DNA of 64,000 bases from Halorubrum kocurii JCM 14978 (lineage in GTDB: Archaea; Halobacteriota; Halobacteria; Halobacteriales; Haloferacaceae). The translations under genes were made by a program, and so were the position numbers. The notes beneath the pieces are model-generated. The model worked only from the letters and a program-made list of their open reading frames with translations. It was not told the DNA's origin and did not search any database. This document shows positions 9,035 to 15,989 of this stretch, one piece after another. The stretch spans positions 1-64,000 of the forward strand of contig NZ_AOJH01000037.1 in NCBI RefSeq assembly GCF_000337355.1, given 5' to 3'. The first letter of the stretch is position 1. Each line of letters starts with the position of its first letter.

Positions 9035-9387
9035 TCTTCCACGTCAACCTCTATGTTATCTTCATTGATTGGCTCTCCACACTCTGGACAACGAGCTTCT
9101 TCAGCTCCGGATTCAAGCATATTACGGACACGCTCACCCATGGAGATAGTTCCGTCAACATTACTGAGCACATTCATTATTGTTAATATTATATAAATTG
9201 AAACATCTGGAGGGACATCTGGAAGACATTCGGCTATCCTATCCTCTGAGTCATCAGCTAAAATGGGAACTGAACTGCCGCCTCGCTCTTCAGTCACCAG
9301 TTCTATGACTTCATTTCTAGATACTTCTGTCGATATGTGCTTGCTACAGATTGAACAGTCAAATTCGATCTCAATGGTTTGACGCAT
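9031..9387 (-). CDS. Unknown zinc-binding protein, first gene of operon
   Basis: 118 residues. An N-terminal C-S-I-C (residues 11-14) and a C-terminal C-P-E-C (about 99-102) are two C-x-x-C halves that could bind one zinc, with about 85 residues between them. The middle segment contains P-P-D-V-S-I-Y-I-I-L-T-I-M. Not recognised as a known family. It begins the three-gene operon 9387-8413; the plus-strand sequence just upstream is AT-rich. Confidence 0.6.
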   Translation of the reverse strand: MRQTIEIEFDCSICSKHISTEVSRNEVIELVTEERGGSSVPILADDSEDRIAECLPDVPPDVSIYIILTIMNVLSNVDGTISMGERVRNMLESGAEEARCPECGEPINEDNIEVDVEE

Positions 9388-9639
9388 ATAATGACAATAG
9401 AGAAACAGGCACTTGTAATTTGAGGATCACAATATACACAAATTGTACTAACCGGTCTGACCTGAGCCAAATAGAGGCTGATTCTATGCGAGATACGCGC
9501 CATGTATCTCGCACGGGTAACAGAATAGGTCGTTCATTAGTCAGATTTCGAAATCATCGGTACCGTCACCTAGAAACACGTCACACAAGTTCCCCCGCAT
9601 CACAACGACTACACCACAAAAATGCCGCCTGAAAGCGGG

Positions 9640-10764
9640 CTACTCCTCGACGACGTCGTCGTCCCGCAGTGCGTCAAGCGCCTCCTCTAACAACTGTTGG
9701 ACGCCGTCCGCATCAGTCGCATCGTCAACCGCATCCTCTTGATCCACCTCGACAACTGACTCATCCGCATCTGACACGATCTTGGCGGCAGACTCTTCAC
9801 CCTCATCAGCAGTCACCTCGCTTGCCCGCGCCGCCGCGTTCTGTATCGCCTCTGCTTCGTCCGGTCCTCTCGCTGCCGTCGATGAGTCCTCCTCATCTGA
9901 CGCTTCCTTCGAAACCCGCGGCCGACCGCCCCTGCTGAACGCGTCGAGCGGGAAGTCATACATCTTCGAGCGCGTCTCCTTGTAGAATGTGCCGCGCCGC
10001 GAGACATCGAAGACCTCCATCACTGTCTGGCGATCACACCCACGGTCAAGCGCTCGCCGCACGAGCTCGTCTTCTGTCCGTTGGACGAGCAATTTCGGGT
10101 CATCAGGGATGTGGCCACGGGCGCTCGTCACAATATCAGGGAGTAAACCCCACTCTTGGGTAGCGATATCTTTCGTCACGAGCGGCTCTGCCCGCTCAGC
10201 CACTTCATTATCGAGCCCGCCCAAATGCCACAACCGCTCTCGAACAGCCGTGCGGGTCATCTCAACTGTTAATTTGTCCGCAATCTCCTTTGTGCGGAGT
10301 GGGCCGTTGTCATAGAGGATCCGCAAAATCTCGTACTCGTGGGACTTCAATTTCTTGTCATCGGCTTCCGTCAGCCGGATGGGTATATCGCTGGGCGTCG
10401 ATCTCATGTGATGCCACGAGTGGCAACTCCGGCACACCGTGAGGAGGTTCGCTGGGTCGTGTTCGTCGACATCATCCGGATCCCGATCTGCGTGGTGGAC
10501 CTCGAGATCTGCCAGGCCGCCAGCGGCCGGCGCTTTCACATTACACATCCGGCAGCGATACCGGTCGCGTTCTAACACCTTCTTCTGCGTCGCCTGACCC
10601 ACCGTTTCGTTCCGCTCCGCGCCCGAGGCCATCGACGCCGTCTCTAACTGGTCCGATGGCGTCTCGGCATCGGCCGGCGTTGTGTCCGCGGGCTCCTCGT
10701 CCGCTGTTGGTTCGTCGTCTGCTCCTGTTCCGTCAGGCGTGTCCTCGTCTTCTGAATCTCTCAT
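9640..10764 (-). CDS. HNH endonuclease with winged helix and acidic tail
   Basis: 374 residues from the ATG at 10764. After an acidic, Asp/Thr/Glu-rich N-terminus comes a treble-clef HNH domain: R-Y-R-C-R-M-C, then L-E-V-H-H-A-D, then N-L-L-T-V-C-R-S-C-H-S-W-H-H, giving both zinc-binding cysteine pairs and the catalytic histidine pair. Next is a winged-helix segment (I-L-R-I-L-Y-D-N-G-P-L-R-T-K-E-I-A-D-K-L). The last 100 residues are very acidic and low in complexity. HNH-winged-helix proteins are common in haloarchaeal defence islands and plasmids. It lies 127 bases downstream of the RAMP operon on the same strand and may be read through from it, but it is not tightly coupled. Confidence 0.85.
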   Translation of the reverse strand: MRDSEDEDTPDGTGADDEPTADEEPADTTPADAETPSDQLETASMASGAERNETVGQATQKKVLERDRYRCRMCNVKAPAAGGLADLEVHHADRDPDDVDEHDPANLLTVCRSCHSWHHMRSTPSDIPIRLTEADDKKLKSHEYEILRILYDNGPLRTKEIADKLTVEMTRTAVRERLWHLGGLDNEVAERAEPLVTKDIATQEWGLLPDIVTSARGHIPDDPKLLVQRTEDELVRRALDRGCDRQTVMEVFDVSRRGTFYKETRSKMYDFPLDAFSRGGRPRVSKEASDEEDSSTAARGPDEAEAIQNAAARASEVTADEGEESAAKIVSDADESVVEVDQEDAVDDATDADGVQQLLEEALDALRDDDVVEE

Positions 10765-10890
10765 GTATATGGTTCTGTGTCCGGCTTCGCACGCACTGTG
10801 ACCGCCAGCATCGCTCATCCCCGTGGTGTATCGCTTCAATCAGTAGCCCCGCTGTTGGGGAACGCGCCGCAACCGCTCACCGAGCCAGAC

Positions 10891-11550
10891 TCACGTGTCT
10901 CGTGTCGCCGTGAGCGATTTCACGTTGAACTCCGCCTTCCCGCAGTACCGCTCAGCAACCCGGCCGAGCGCCTGCGTCCGGAGGATATCCGCCACGTTAT
11001 GGCAGACGAGTTCGTCGAATTGCCCATCTTTGAAGGCGGTCACCGCCGCCGCACTGTCGTCAAACGGATCGATTCCGCTGTAGGTCCCGTCGCCGAGTAG
11101 CTCGTACACAGCTGCCAATCCGCGCTGTTCCTCGCCGTCGACCGTCGTGTTGAACCGATCCGAAATCACCGGCATCACGTCTGTGTACGCCACATCGAAC
11201 GGTCACGCCATCTCACGGGCCGCGTACCGACTCCGTAGGAACGGCAGATCGAAGCCACCGCTCCACACCTCGCCGTTGAACGCGATGAGGAGTGTTTCGG
11301 TGTCCTGTATCCGATCTCTGACGAACGTCGCCACAGCCGCCAGCAGCGTGGCCTCATCGGTGTGTGTCGAGACGTTCACGAGTGTCTCCGACAGCCGCGC
11401 TTTCACGCTGGCCTCGACGTCGCCGGCTGTCCGCCCGGCAGTTTGGACGAACACCCGAACTCCCATCGGCATCGCAAACCCGACAACGGTTACCTCATCA
11501 TCCACGTCGAAACCGGTCGTCTCGATATCGAATGCCACCTGATCGAGCAC
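10891..11550 (-). pseudogene. DEDD 3'-5' exonuclease broken by one in-frame TGA
   Basis: Two ORFs (11550-11203 and 11193-10891) lie in the same frame and are separated only by TGA at 11203-11205. The context reads R-Y-A-A-R-E-M-A-stop-P-F-D-V, where a Trp (TGG) would fit, so a single base change explains the break. Together they make a 219-residue RNase H-like exonuclease: motif I F-D-I-E-T-T-G at residue 8, motif II with N-G and F-D-L-P-F-L-R, and motif III C-H-N-V-A-D-I-L-R-T, which lies after the stop. Start is GTG at 11550, overlapping the upstream TAG by one base. It is the last gene of the RAMP operon. The break may be recent inactivation, a sequencing error or read-through. Confidence 0.75.
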
Positions 11551-12494
11551 TATGCCACCTCACCTCGCTCCGGCACACGATCGTGGCTGGCCGGCCGCAC
11601 TCGCAGTTCACCGAAGCCGAACCGCGCATGCGTCCCCAGCCGTCGCACGCCGTTCTTTGCCGTCTGTACCGGGTCGTTCCCAGTGTAGCCGACGAGTTGC
11701 CCGTGATCGACTGTCGCCAGTTCGTACATCTTCTCCCCAGCGAGGCGCTCCTCGCGGCGACGCAACCGGCGGTCTCGTGTCGGCGCATCGCTCCCCAGGC
11801 CCGTCACCGACGTGTCCCACCACCAGGGCACTGACTGAGTGTCCGCGTCCGGGGCCTCACTTTGGAGGACATAGGGCGTCACCAGCTCGATGGTATACGC
11901 GTCGTGACCCCGCAGCGCATCGAACGAGAGCGCGCTGAGGTCGACAACCTGCGAGTCGGTGAGCGACACCTCGCCGAAGCCGTAGTTCCGAGCACCGCCC
12001 AGCAGAATCCCATTGAGCACGGATTCATCAAGCGGCAGCACGCCCTCGCGCTCGCTATGGACATACGCGTGGATGTACCATTTCACTCGGCGCTTCGAAT
12101 TCCGCTGCTCCGCAGGCACGCCGAAGAACGACTCTGGCGCGACCGTCAGCCGCCCGCCATGGGACTGACGATCCATCGTGTTCTGGGCGTCACGCGGGCG
12201 AGATGTCTGTAGCCACCGCTGGGCCGCATCTCGAAACAGGAACAGATCCTCGTACGACTCAACCGGTGGCAGCGAGCCGCCGAGTTTGCCGGCATACCCG
12301 TCCTGGGAGTGTGACTCTGGGTAGGAGCCGTATTCCGTCGGGCTGAAGATACCATGACTCACCTGTAGCTCGCGTCGCGTCCGGTCGTCGACGTCCGACG
12401 CAATCGCCTGAAACAGGGCATGGCCGGAGACATGGTACGGCCGCCCCGCATACGGGGTCGTCAGCTCGAACACCAGCTGTTGGATCGTCGTCAC
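11550..12494 (-). CDS. RAMP-superfamily protein, two-lobed, Cas5/Cas6-like
   Basis: 314 residues, GTG start at 12494 overlapping the previous stop (GTGA). Each half begins with a beta strand ending in Thr-Pro-Tyr (F-E-L-T-T-P-Y near residue 10; I-E-L-V-T-P-Y near 203) and ends in a glycine-rich loop: L-L-G-G-A-R-N-Y-G-F-G-E at about 165-176, and R-L-G-T-H-A-R-F-G-F-G-E at about 285-296. Tandem ferredoxin-like folds with such G-loops are the mark of RAMP Cas proteins (Cas5, Cas6, Csm/Cmr/Csf subunits). Candidate catalytic histidines (H21, H25, H47) exist near the N-terminus, but I cannot say whether it cleaves RNA. In the operon it would fill the Cas5/Csf3 or Cas6/Csf5 place. Confidence 0.65.
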   Translation of the reverse strand: MTTIQQLVFELTTPYAGRPYHVSGHALFQAIASDVDDRTRRELQVSHGIFSPTEYGSYPESHSQDGYAGKLGGSLPPVESYEDLFLFRDAAQRWLQTSRPRDAQNTMDRQSHGGRLTVAPESFFGVPAEQRNSKRRVKWYIHAYVHSEREGVLPLDESVLNGILLGGARNYGFGEVSLTDSQVVDLSALSFDALRGHDAYTIELVTPYVLQSEAPDADTQSVPWWWDTSVTGLGSDAPTRDRRLRRREERLAGEKMYELATVDHGQLVGYTGNDPVQTAKNGVRRLGTHARFGFGELRVRPASHDRVPERGEVA

Positions 12495-13087
12495 GCCACA
12501 CCCCCGTCGCTTCGAGTGGAGGTTGTAACATGTTCACATTCCTCGTTGTGTGCAGTAGTTGTAACCTGTTCACGTCCTGTGTGACCGTGGGCTGTCGTAG
12601 ATTGATTCGCCCGCAGCCGATATTCACGCTCAGTGAGTGCGCTCAGCGGTATCGACCACCACCGACTGACACGGAGGCTCCTGATAGGAGCCCGCCCCGT
12701 GGACTCACAGCCGACCCATGCTGCTGGGTCGCCGGGATGGTGTGCGCCCCCAGCTGTCGTCGACGTTCGTCGAGCCGGCAGTGTCGCGGGCGCTCCCGGG
12801 CAGGGCAGCGACTGTCGACGCCCATCCACTAACGACGCAAGCAGACTGGCAGCCCGACTCACAGACTCACCGCTTGACCATATCGGACAGTCTGTCGTGT
12901 CTGGCGTCCCAGCCGTGGCGTGCTCGGTCGTTGACGGTGCGTGCGCTTCCTGGCTGGCCAGCGGATGTCGACACCCACTCACCTGCGATGCCGGCGGACC
13001 GAGAGTCCGACCCACAGGCTCACCGCACGACCATATCGCATGGGTGGGGTCGGCGGTCCGCCAGTCACGATCGTGTCGGCGGGTCAC
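12491..13087 (-). CDS. Internally repetitive protein, unknown, operon gene 4
   Basis: A 198-codon ORF using GTG at 13087, whose GTGA overlaps the upstream stop. Its own stop overlaps the next GTG start in the same way. These matched overlaps are the main reason to believe it is translated in an otherwise gapless operon. The protein has about three degenerate repeats of roughly 51 residues, each with a Trp followed by Gly-Glu-Ser/Pro-Val-Ser/Gly-Arg. It is rich in Arg, Ser, Thr, Cys and His and unusually poor in acidic residues for a haloarchaeon. Against coding: most differences between repeats fall in the first codon position. The alternative is a non-coding repeat region inside the operon. 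Confidence 0.4.
   Translation of the reverse strand: MTRRHDRDWRTADPTHAIWSCGEPVGRTLGPPASQVSGCRHPLASQEAHAPSTTEHATAGTPDTTDCPIWSSGESVSRAASLLASLVDGRRQSLPCPGAPATLPARRTSTTAGGAHHPGDPAAWVGCESTGRAPIRSLRVSRWWSIPLSALTEREYRLRANQSTTAHGHTGREQVTTTAHNEECEHVTTSTRSDGGVA
12522..12573. repeat. Two direct copies of a near-palindromic 16-mer
   Basis: GTTGTAACATGTTCAC at 12522-12537 and GTTGTAACCTGTTCAC at 12558-12573 differ at one base and start 36 bases apart. The core AACATGTT is palindromic. They lie 28-80 bases upstream of the second RAMP gene, which suggests binding sites of a regulator, or the remains of a repeat-spacer unit. Confidence 0.6.
12627..13037. repeat. Degenerate tandem repeat, period about 153-163 bp
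   Basis: Three units start (reading the minus strand) at about 13037, 12884 and 12721. The first two align without gaps for about 95 bases with roughly three quarters identity and share GATATGGTC, GCGGTGAG and GTCGACA blocks; the third keeps only parts. Each contains short inverted repeats, for example CGACCCA-TGCTGC-TGGGTCG at 12711-12730 and GGCTCC-TGATA-GGAGCC at 12676-12692. This is not a normal CRISPR array, since repeats are too long and too diverged. Confidence 0.6.
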
Positions 13088-13911
13088 CCGCTCACCTCCG
13101 TCGTCCCTCGCGTATCCTCGGCGACAGCATCCTCGATGTACTGTAGCGCTGTCGACCACGATCGGATTCGGCGGAGTTGTGCGTCGACGTGTCGCCACCA
13201 CTGCGCTTCACGGCCCAAGGGCGACCCAGACACTCGGTTCCATACATCAGCAAACGATTCAGCCGGGACTGGGCCAGGCCACGCCGCTGGTCCATCTGGT
13301 GACGCCGTCAGCCGCATCGTCACCGCTCCCGTCCACAGGATGGTTCGGTGTGGCACCACGCAGTCCGCGGCGAGTGCCGCCTGCTGTCTCGCTTTTCGAT
13401 CCGCGTTCCGCGGTGGTGATTCCGACGTCGGCTCAGCAACCAGAAACAGGTCGTCAAATGTGTGGCCCGCCCGATATGCGTCGAGCAACGCGGCCACCAG
13501 CAATATGTGGTATTTGAGCGACGAGTACGGGAGATACACCGACTCGTTCACCAGCGCTGCGGTCTCACTCGTCAGCCACGCTGCGTGGAGTTCGTCTGGC
13601 GAGCCATCGATCAACGGCTCAATTGTGGTTTCTTGTACCGGGACCGCCCCTGTTTCGAGCACCGAGCCCGTCAGCAGCGACAGCCGCGCCGGCGACGCGT
13701 GATTCGCAACCGTCTGCTCGGGTTCACCGTCCGGCCGGCTCAGTAACGCCGCATCTCGATCCGCCTGCAACGGGACTGAGTCGTTCACCGGCACATCGAA
13801 CAGCTCGTCACGTCCCGACCCGTGCTGGCGACCGCGAAGTTTGTGGACGTCGTGGCGGTACGCCACTCGCAGGTCCACGTTCGCGGCCTCATCCGTTGCC
13901 GCCGGGGGCAT
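13084..13911 (-). CDS. Unknown protein of the RAMP operon
   Basis: 275 residues, ATG at 13911 in a TAATG overlap with the Csf2-like gene. I do not recognise it. It has no zinc motif, membrane segment or P-loop. The middle part (Y-L-P-Y-S-S-L-K-Y-H-I-L-L-V-A-A-L-L-D-A-Y-R-A-G) is helical; the C-terminal part is rich in Trp and Arg (W-W-R-H-V-D-A-Q-L-R-R-I-R), so RNA or DNA contact is plausible. Its place between a Cas7-like and a second RAMP gene, with coupled starts on both sides, says it is part of the same complex. It could be a very diverged Csf3/small-subunit-like protein; only structure comparison would show. Confidence 0.7.
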   Translation of the reverse strand: MPPAATDEAANVDLRVAYRHDVHKLRGRQHGSGRDELFDVPVNDSVPLQADRDAALLSRPDGEPEQTVANHASPARLSLLTGSVLETGAVPVQETTIEPLIDGSPDELHAAWLTSETAALVNESVYLPYSSLKYHILLVAALLDAYRAGHTFDDLFLVAEPTSESPPRNADRKARQQAALAADCVVPHRTILWTGAVTMRLTASPDGPAAWPGPVPAESFADVWNRVSGSPLGREAQWWRHVDAQLRRIRSWSTALQYIEDAVAEDTRGTTEVSG

Positions 13912-14831
13912 TATGTCGCCCCCGCATCGCCGTTAACCCGCTCTTGAAGCGGTTTCACGAACTGCTGACGCACTGACTCCCGCCACAGGTCATCTTTCCA
14001 CGCCATTCCCGAGGTGGCGTCTTGGGCGCGATTGTACACCCGCTTGATCTCAGCGTCCGTGTAGAGCGGGTTGATGACGCGCGCATCGACCATGCCCGCC
14101 CCGAAGTTCCGCGCGCCGCCAAGTTGGAGTTCGAATTCGTCGCTATGGGCGTCAAGGTAATCGACCGCCTCAACCAGGAGCCCGACGTATTCCGGTTTCA
14201 GCTCTCGCAACGAGAGTTTCCACGTCCCCACCAAGTTCCCGACAACGTCCCGGGACGCCATTCGCAGCGGCTGCCCGTCATCCTCGCTGTTGCGTGAGCG
14301 CACCTGGGTGTTCAGTTGCCGGTAGTGCGCTTCCGCTTCGCCCTGTAGGACGTCGACTTGCCGGCGAATTGGCGAGAACCGGAGCGGCCGGCGCACCAGC
14401 CGTCCCGCCCGGTCGTTGAACCCGCCGAACAAGTCGTAAAGGACACAGCCCGCATCGCCGTCGACGCACGAGCCTTTCTCGTGGTACCCGGCGTCGAGGT
14501 CGCGCTCGTACACGTCCTCGAGCATGTAGTCCGCGTTCGCTTCGCCCGGGTGGCACGCCGTGCCGCCGGCGATCTGTATCACGCGTTCACAGCCGTGGCG
14601 TAACCACCCCGAGAGTGGGAACGGAGACACCATCCCGCCGATTTGGTTTTGTGGGTCGTCCGCCTCGTAGCGGTCCGCCGAGGCGTGATGGCGATCCGTG
14701 ACGATCCCATCACCCGGTGCGAGCAGTGGGATTTCGAGGCCCACATACAGGTCCGGGAGTGTGAGATTCTCGATGTCGTCTGGGAGTGACATCTCGTGGT
14801 CGAGGTGTTCGGTGTCGAATGCTGGGGGCAT
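13911..14831 (-). CDS. Csf2/Cas7-like RAMP backbone protein
   Basis: 306 residues. RAMP signatures seen: an early strand D-L-Y-V-G-L-E-I-P-L-L-A-P-G (27-40); P-F-P-L-S-G-W-L-R-H-G near 70-80, matching the P-x-S-S-L-(K/R)-G-x-L-R motif of Cas7 proteins; C-V-L-Y-D-L-F-G near 129-136, as in Csm3/Cmr4/Csf2 where a C-x-x-x-x-L-F-G follows; and the glycine-rich loop L-G-G-A-R-N-F-G-A-G at 237-246. Cas7 proteins polymerise along the crRNA and form the backbone of class 1 effectors. The upstream zinc-finger gene and absence of cas10 make the type IV protein Csf2 the closest match (inference). Start and stop overlap its neighbours by one base (TAATG). Confidence 0.7.
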   Translation of the reverse strand: MPPAFDTEHLDHEMSLPDDIENLTLPDLYVGLEIPLLAPGDGIVTDRHHASADRYEADDPQNQIGGMVSPFPLSGWLRHGCERVIQIAGGTACHPGEANADYMLEDVYERDLDAGYHEKGSCVDGDAGCVLYDLFGGFNDRAGRLVRRPLRFSPIRRQVDVLQGEAEAHYRQLNTQVRSRNSEDDGQPLRMASRDVVGNLVGTWKLSLRELKPEYVGLLVEAVDYLDAHSDEFELQLGGARNFGAGMVDARVINPLYTDAEIKRVYNRAQDATSGMAWKDDLWRESVRQQFVKPLQERVNGDAGAT

Positions 14832-15424
14832 TACTCGTCACCCCCCTGGTTGGTCGCCTGTTGGTGGACCTGCTCGTTGTGTTCGGCCTGCTGTGTCCCG
14901 TCTCTCTGGGAGTAGTCGGCCGTGTGCTCGGTGGTCCCTTCGAGTTGCGTTGACCCGCGCTCATGGATGCCTTCGAACGGTGGTGTCGGGTCAGCCTCGG
15001 TGGCCTGGTGCGTGTGGAGCGGGTCGCTCTCGCGTGTCGTTTCCTCACCGATCGTGTAGGCGTCGGTCGATGTGGGTCGGCTCGCCACAACTGGTTCTGG
15101 CTCGATGAGCACCAGCCACGATGACTGGGTCGCCACGTCAGTACACAGGCCAATTCGGCCTGTCACGACGAGTTCGTGGACGCCCCTCATGAACTCTGTC
15201 GGGTGCGCGTGCTCGTCCGCCCCGCACATCACGTATCCGATCTCAAAAATGGGGTTGCCAGCTGCCCGGAAGGCATAGGCCGTTAGGTCGTCGCCTTCCC
15301 GGAGTTTGCGGTCGCAGATTTGACATGCTGCCGGCCCTTCCCCGAGCGCATGAAATTCCACTTGGTTTATTGCTTCAATTAACTGATCGACGTTCTCTTG
15401 ACCGGTGAAGTCCTTCTGTTTCAT
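14831..15424 (-). CDS. Csf1-like zinc-finger protein, first gene of RAMP operon
   Basis: 197 residues. The N-terminal half holds a zinc finger: C34-Q-I-C37, then Y-V-M-C67 with H72 and H74 close by. The spacing and small size recall Csf1, the reduced large subunit of type IV effector complexes. From about residue 120 the sequence is a low-complexity Glu/Gln/Thr/His tail that may be disordered. The stop overlaps the Csf2-like start (TAATG). It starts the operon 15424-10891; the divergent winged-helix gene at 15581 shares the promoter region. Order zinc-finger then Cas7-like is the csf1-csf2 order, which supports the call. Sequence similarity alone is weak. Confidence 0.55.
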   Translation of the reverse strand: MKQKDFTGQENVDQLIEAINQVEFHALGEGPAACQICDRKLREGDDLTAYAFRAAGNPIFEIGYVMCGADEHAHPTEFMRGVHELVVTGRIGLCTDVATQSSWLVLIEPEPVVASRPTSTDAYTIGEETTRESDPLHTHQATEADPTPPFEGIHERGSTQLEGTTEHTADYSQRDGTQQAEHNEQVHQQATNQGGDE

Positions 15425-15580
15425 GGGTTCTTACTTTCTGTGTGGGAACCCGGTCCGCGTGCGCCAACACGCGGGCATTCTAATCGACTGCCCCGTGGGA
15501 CCGAGTGTTCAATCTCTCCTAATGCTCCTGCTTACTTATACTTAACGAATAGTAAAGGTAGTTCGTGTTTACTAATATGT

Positions 15581-15832
15581 ATGGTGAGAGATAAGAGGAA
15601 CCAAAAAAGACATGACGTAAACATGCCCCTGAGAATAGACAAGAATACTGAGAAAGTGATTGATGAATTTGTATCTAAAGGCAATCTCACAACGGGTGCG
15701 CTTGTGGATTTTACAGGTCTATCTCGACCGACTGTAACAAAGAGGCTAGATAGACTTCATGCTGCGGAGTTTGTAGAATATGTCCATGAGCCAACAGCAC
15801 TCTGGCAACTTACTGAAGATCCTAGATCGTAA
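15581..15832 (+). CDS. Small winged-helix DNA-binding protein
   Basis: 83 residues from the ATG at 15581 (an ATG at 15623 is an alternative; the ORF's upstream extension crosses the shared promoter and is unlikely). Helix-turn-helix: G-N-L-T-T-G-A-L-V-D-F-T-G-L-S-R-P-T-V-T-K-R-L-D-R-L, followed by a short wing with W-Q-L-T. It covers just one winged-helix domain of the MarR/ArsR-like type with no ligand domain. It is divergent from the Csf1-like gene with about 157 bases between the starts, so it may regulate the RAMP operon and itself. DNA here is less GC-rich than the operon. Confidence 0.65.
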   Translation: MVRDKRNQKRHDVNMPLRIDKNTEKVIDEFVSKGNLTTGALVDFTGLSRPTVTKRLDRLHAAEFVEYVHEPTALWQLTEDPRS

Positions 15833-15989
15833 TGAGCCTTCTCTCAAACTCACTCTGTTTCGGTGGAAGAGGTAATCTCGAGTCTGAACACTCGTAAATC
15901 GATCTGCCTAACTGTTCATTCCAAGCTGAACACCACTACGGATCTATTTGATGCTGGAATAGCTCCCCTTGTATATGCGAACACTGTCA

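Noticed and set aside
12640-13090. CRISPR array in the RAMP operon
   Set aside because: Repeats are 153-163 bp apart, diverged by about a quarter and without constant spacers, so they do not meet the definition of a CRISPR array.
12633-13702. Long plus-strand ORFs across the RAMP operon
   Set aside because: They run antisense to the operon, overlap genes with clear motifs, and have no recognisable domain; typical high-GC shadows.
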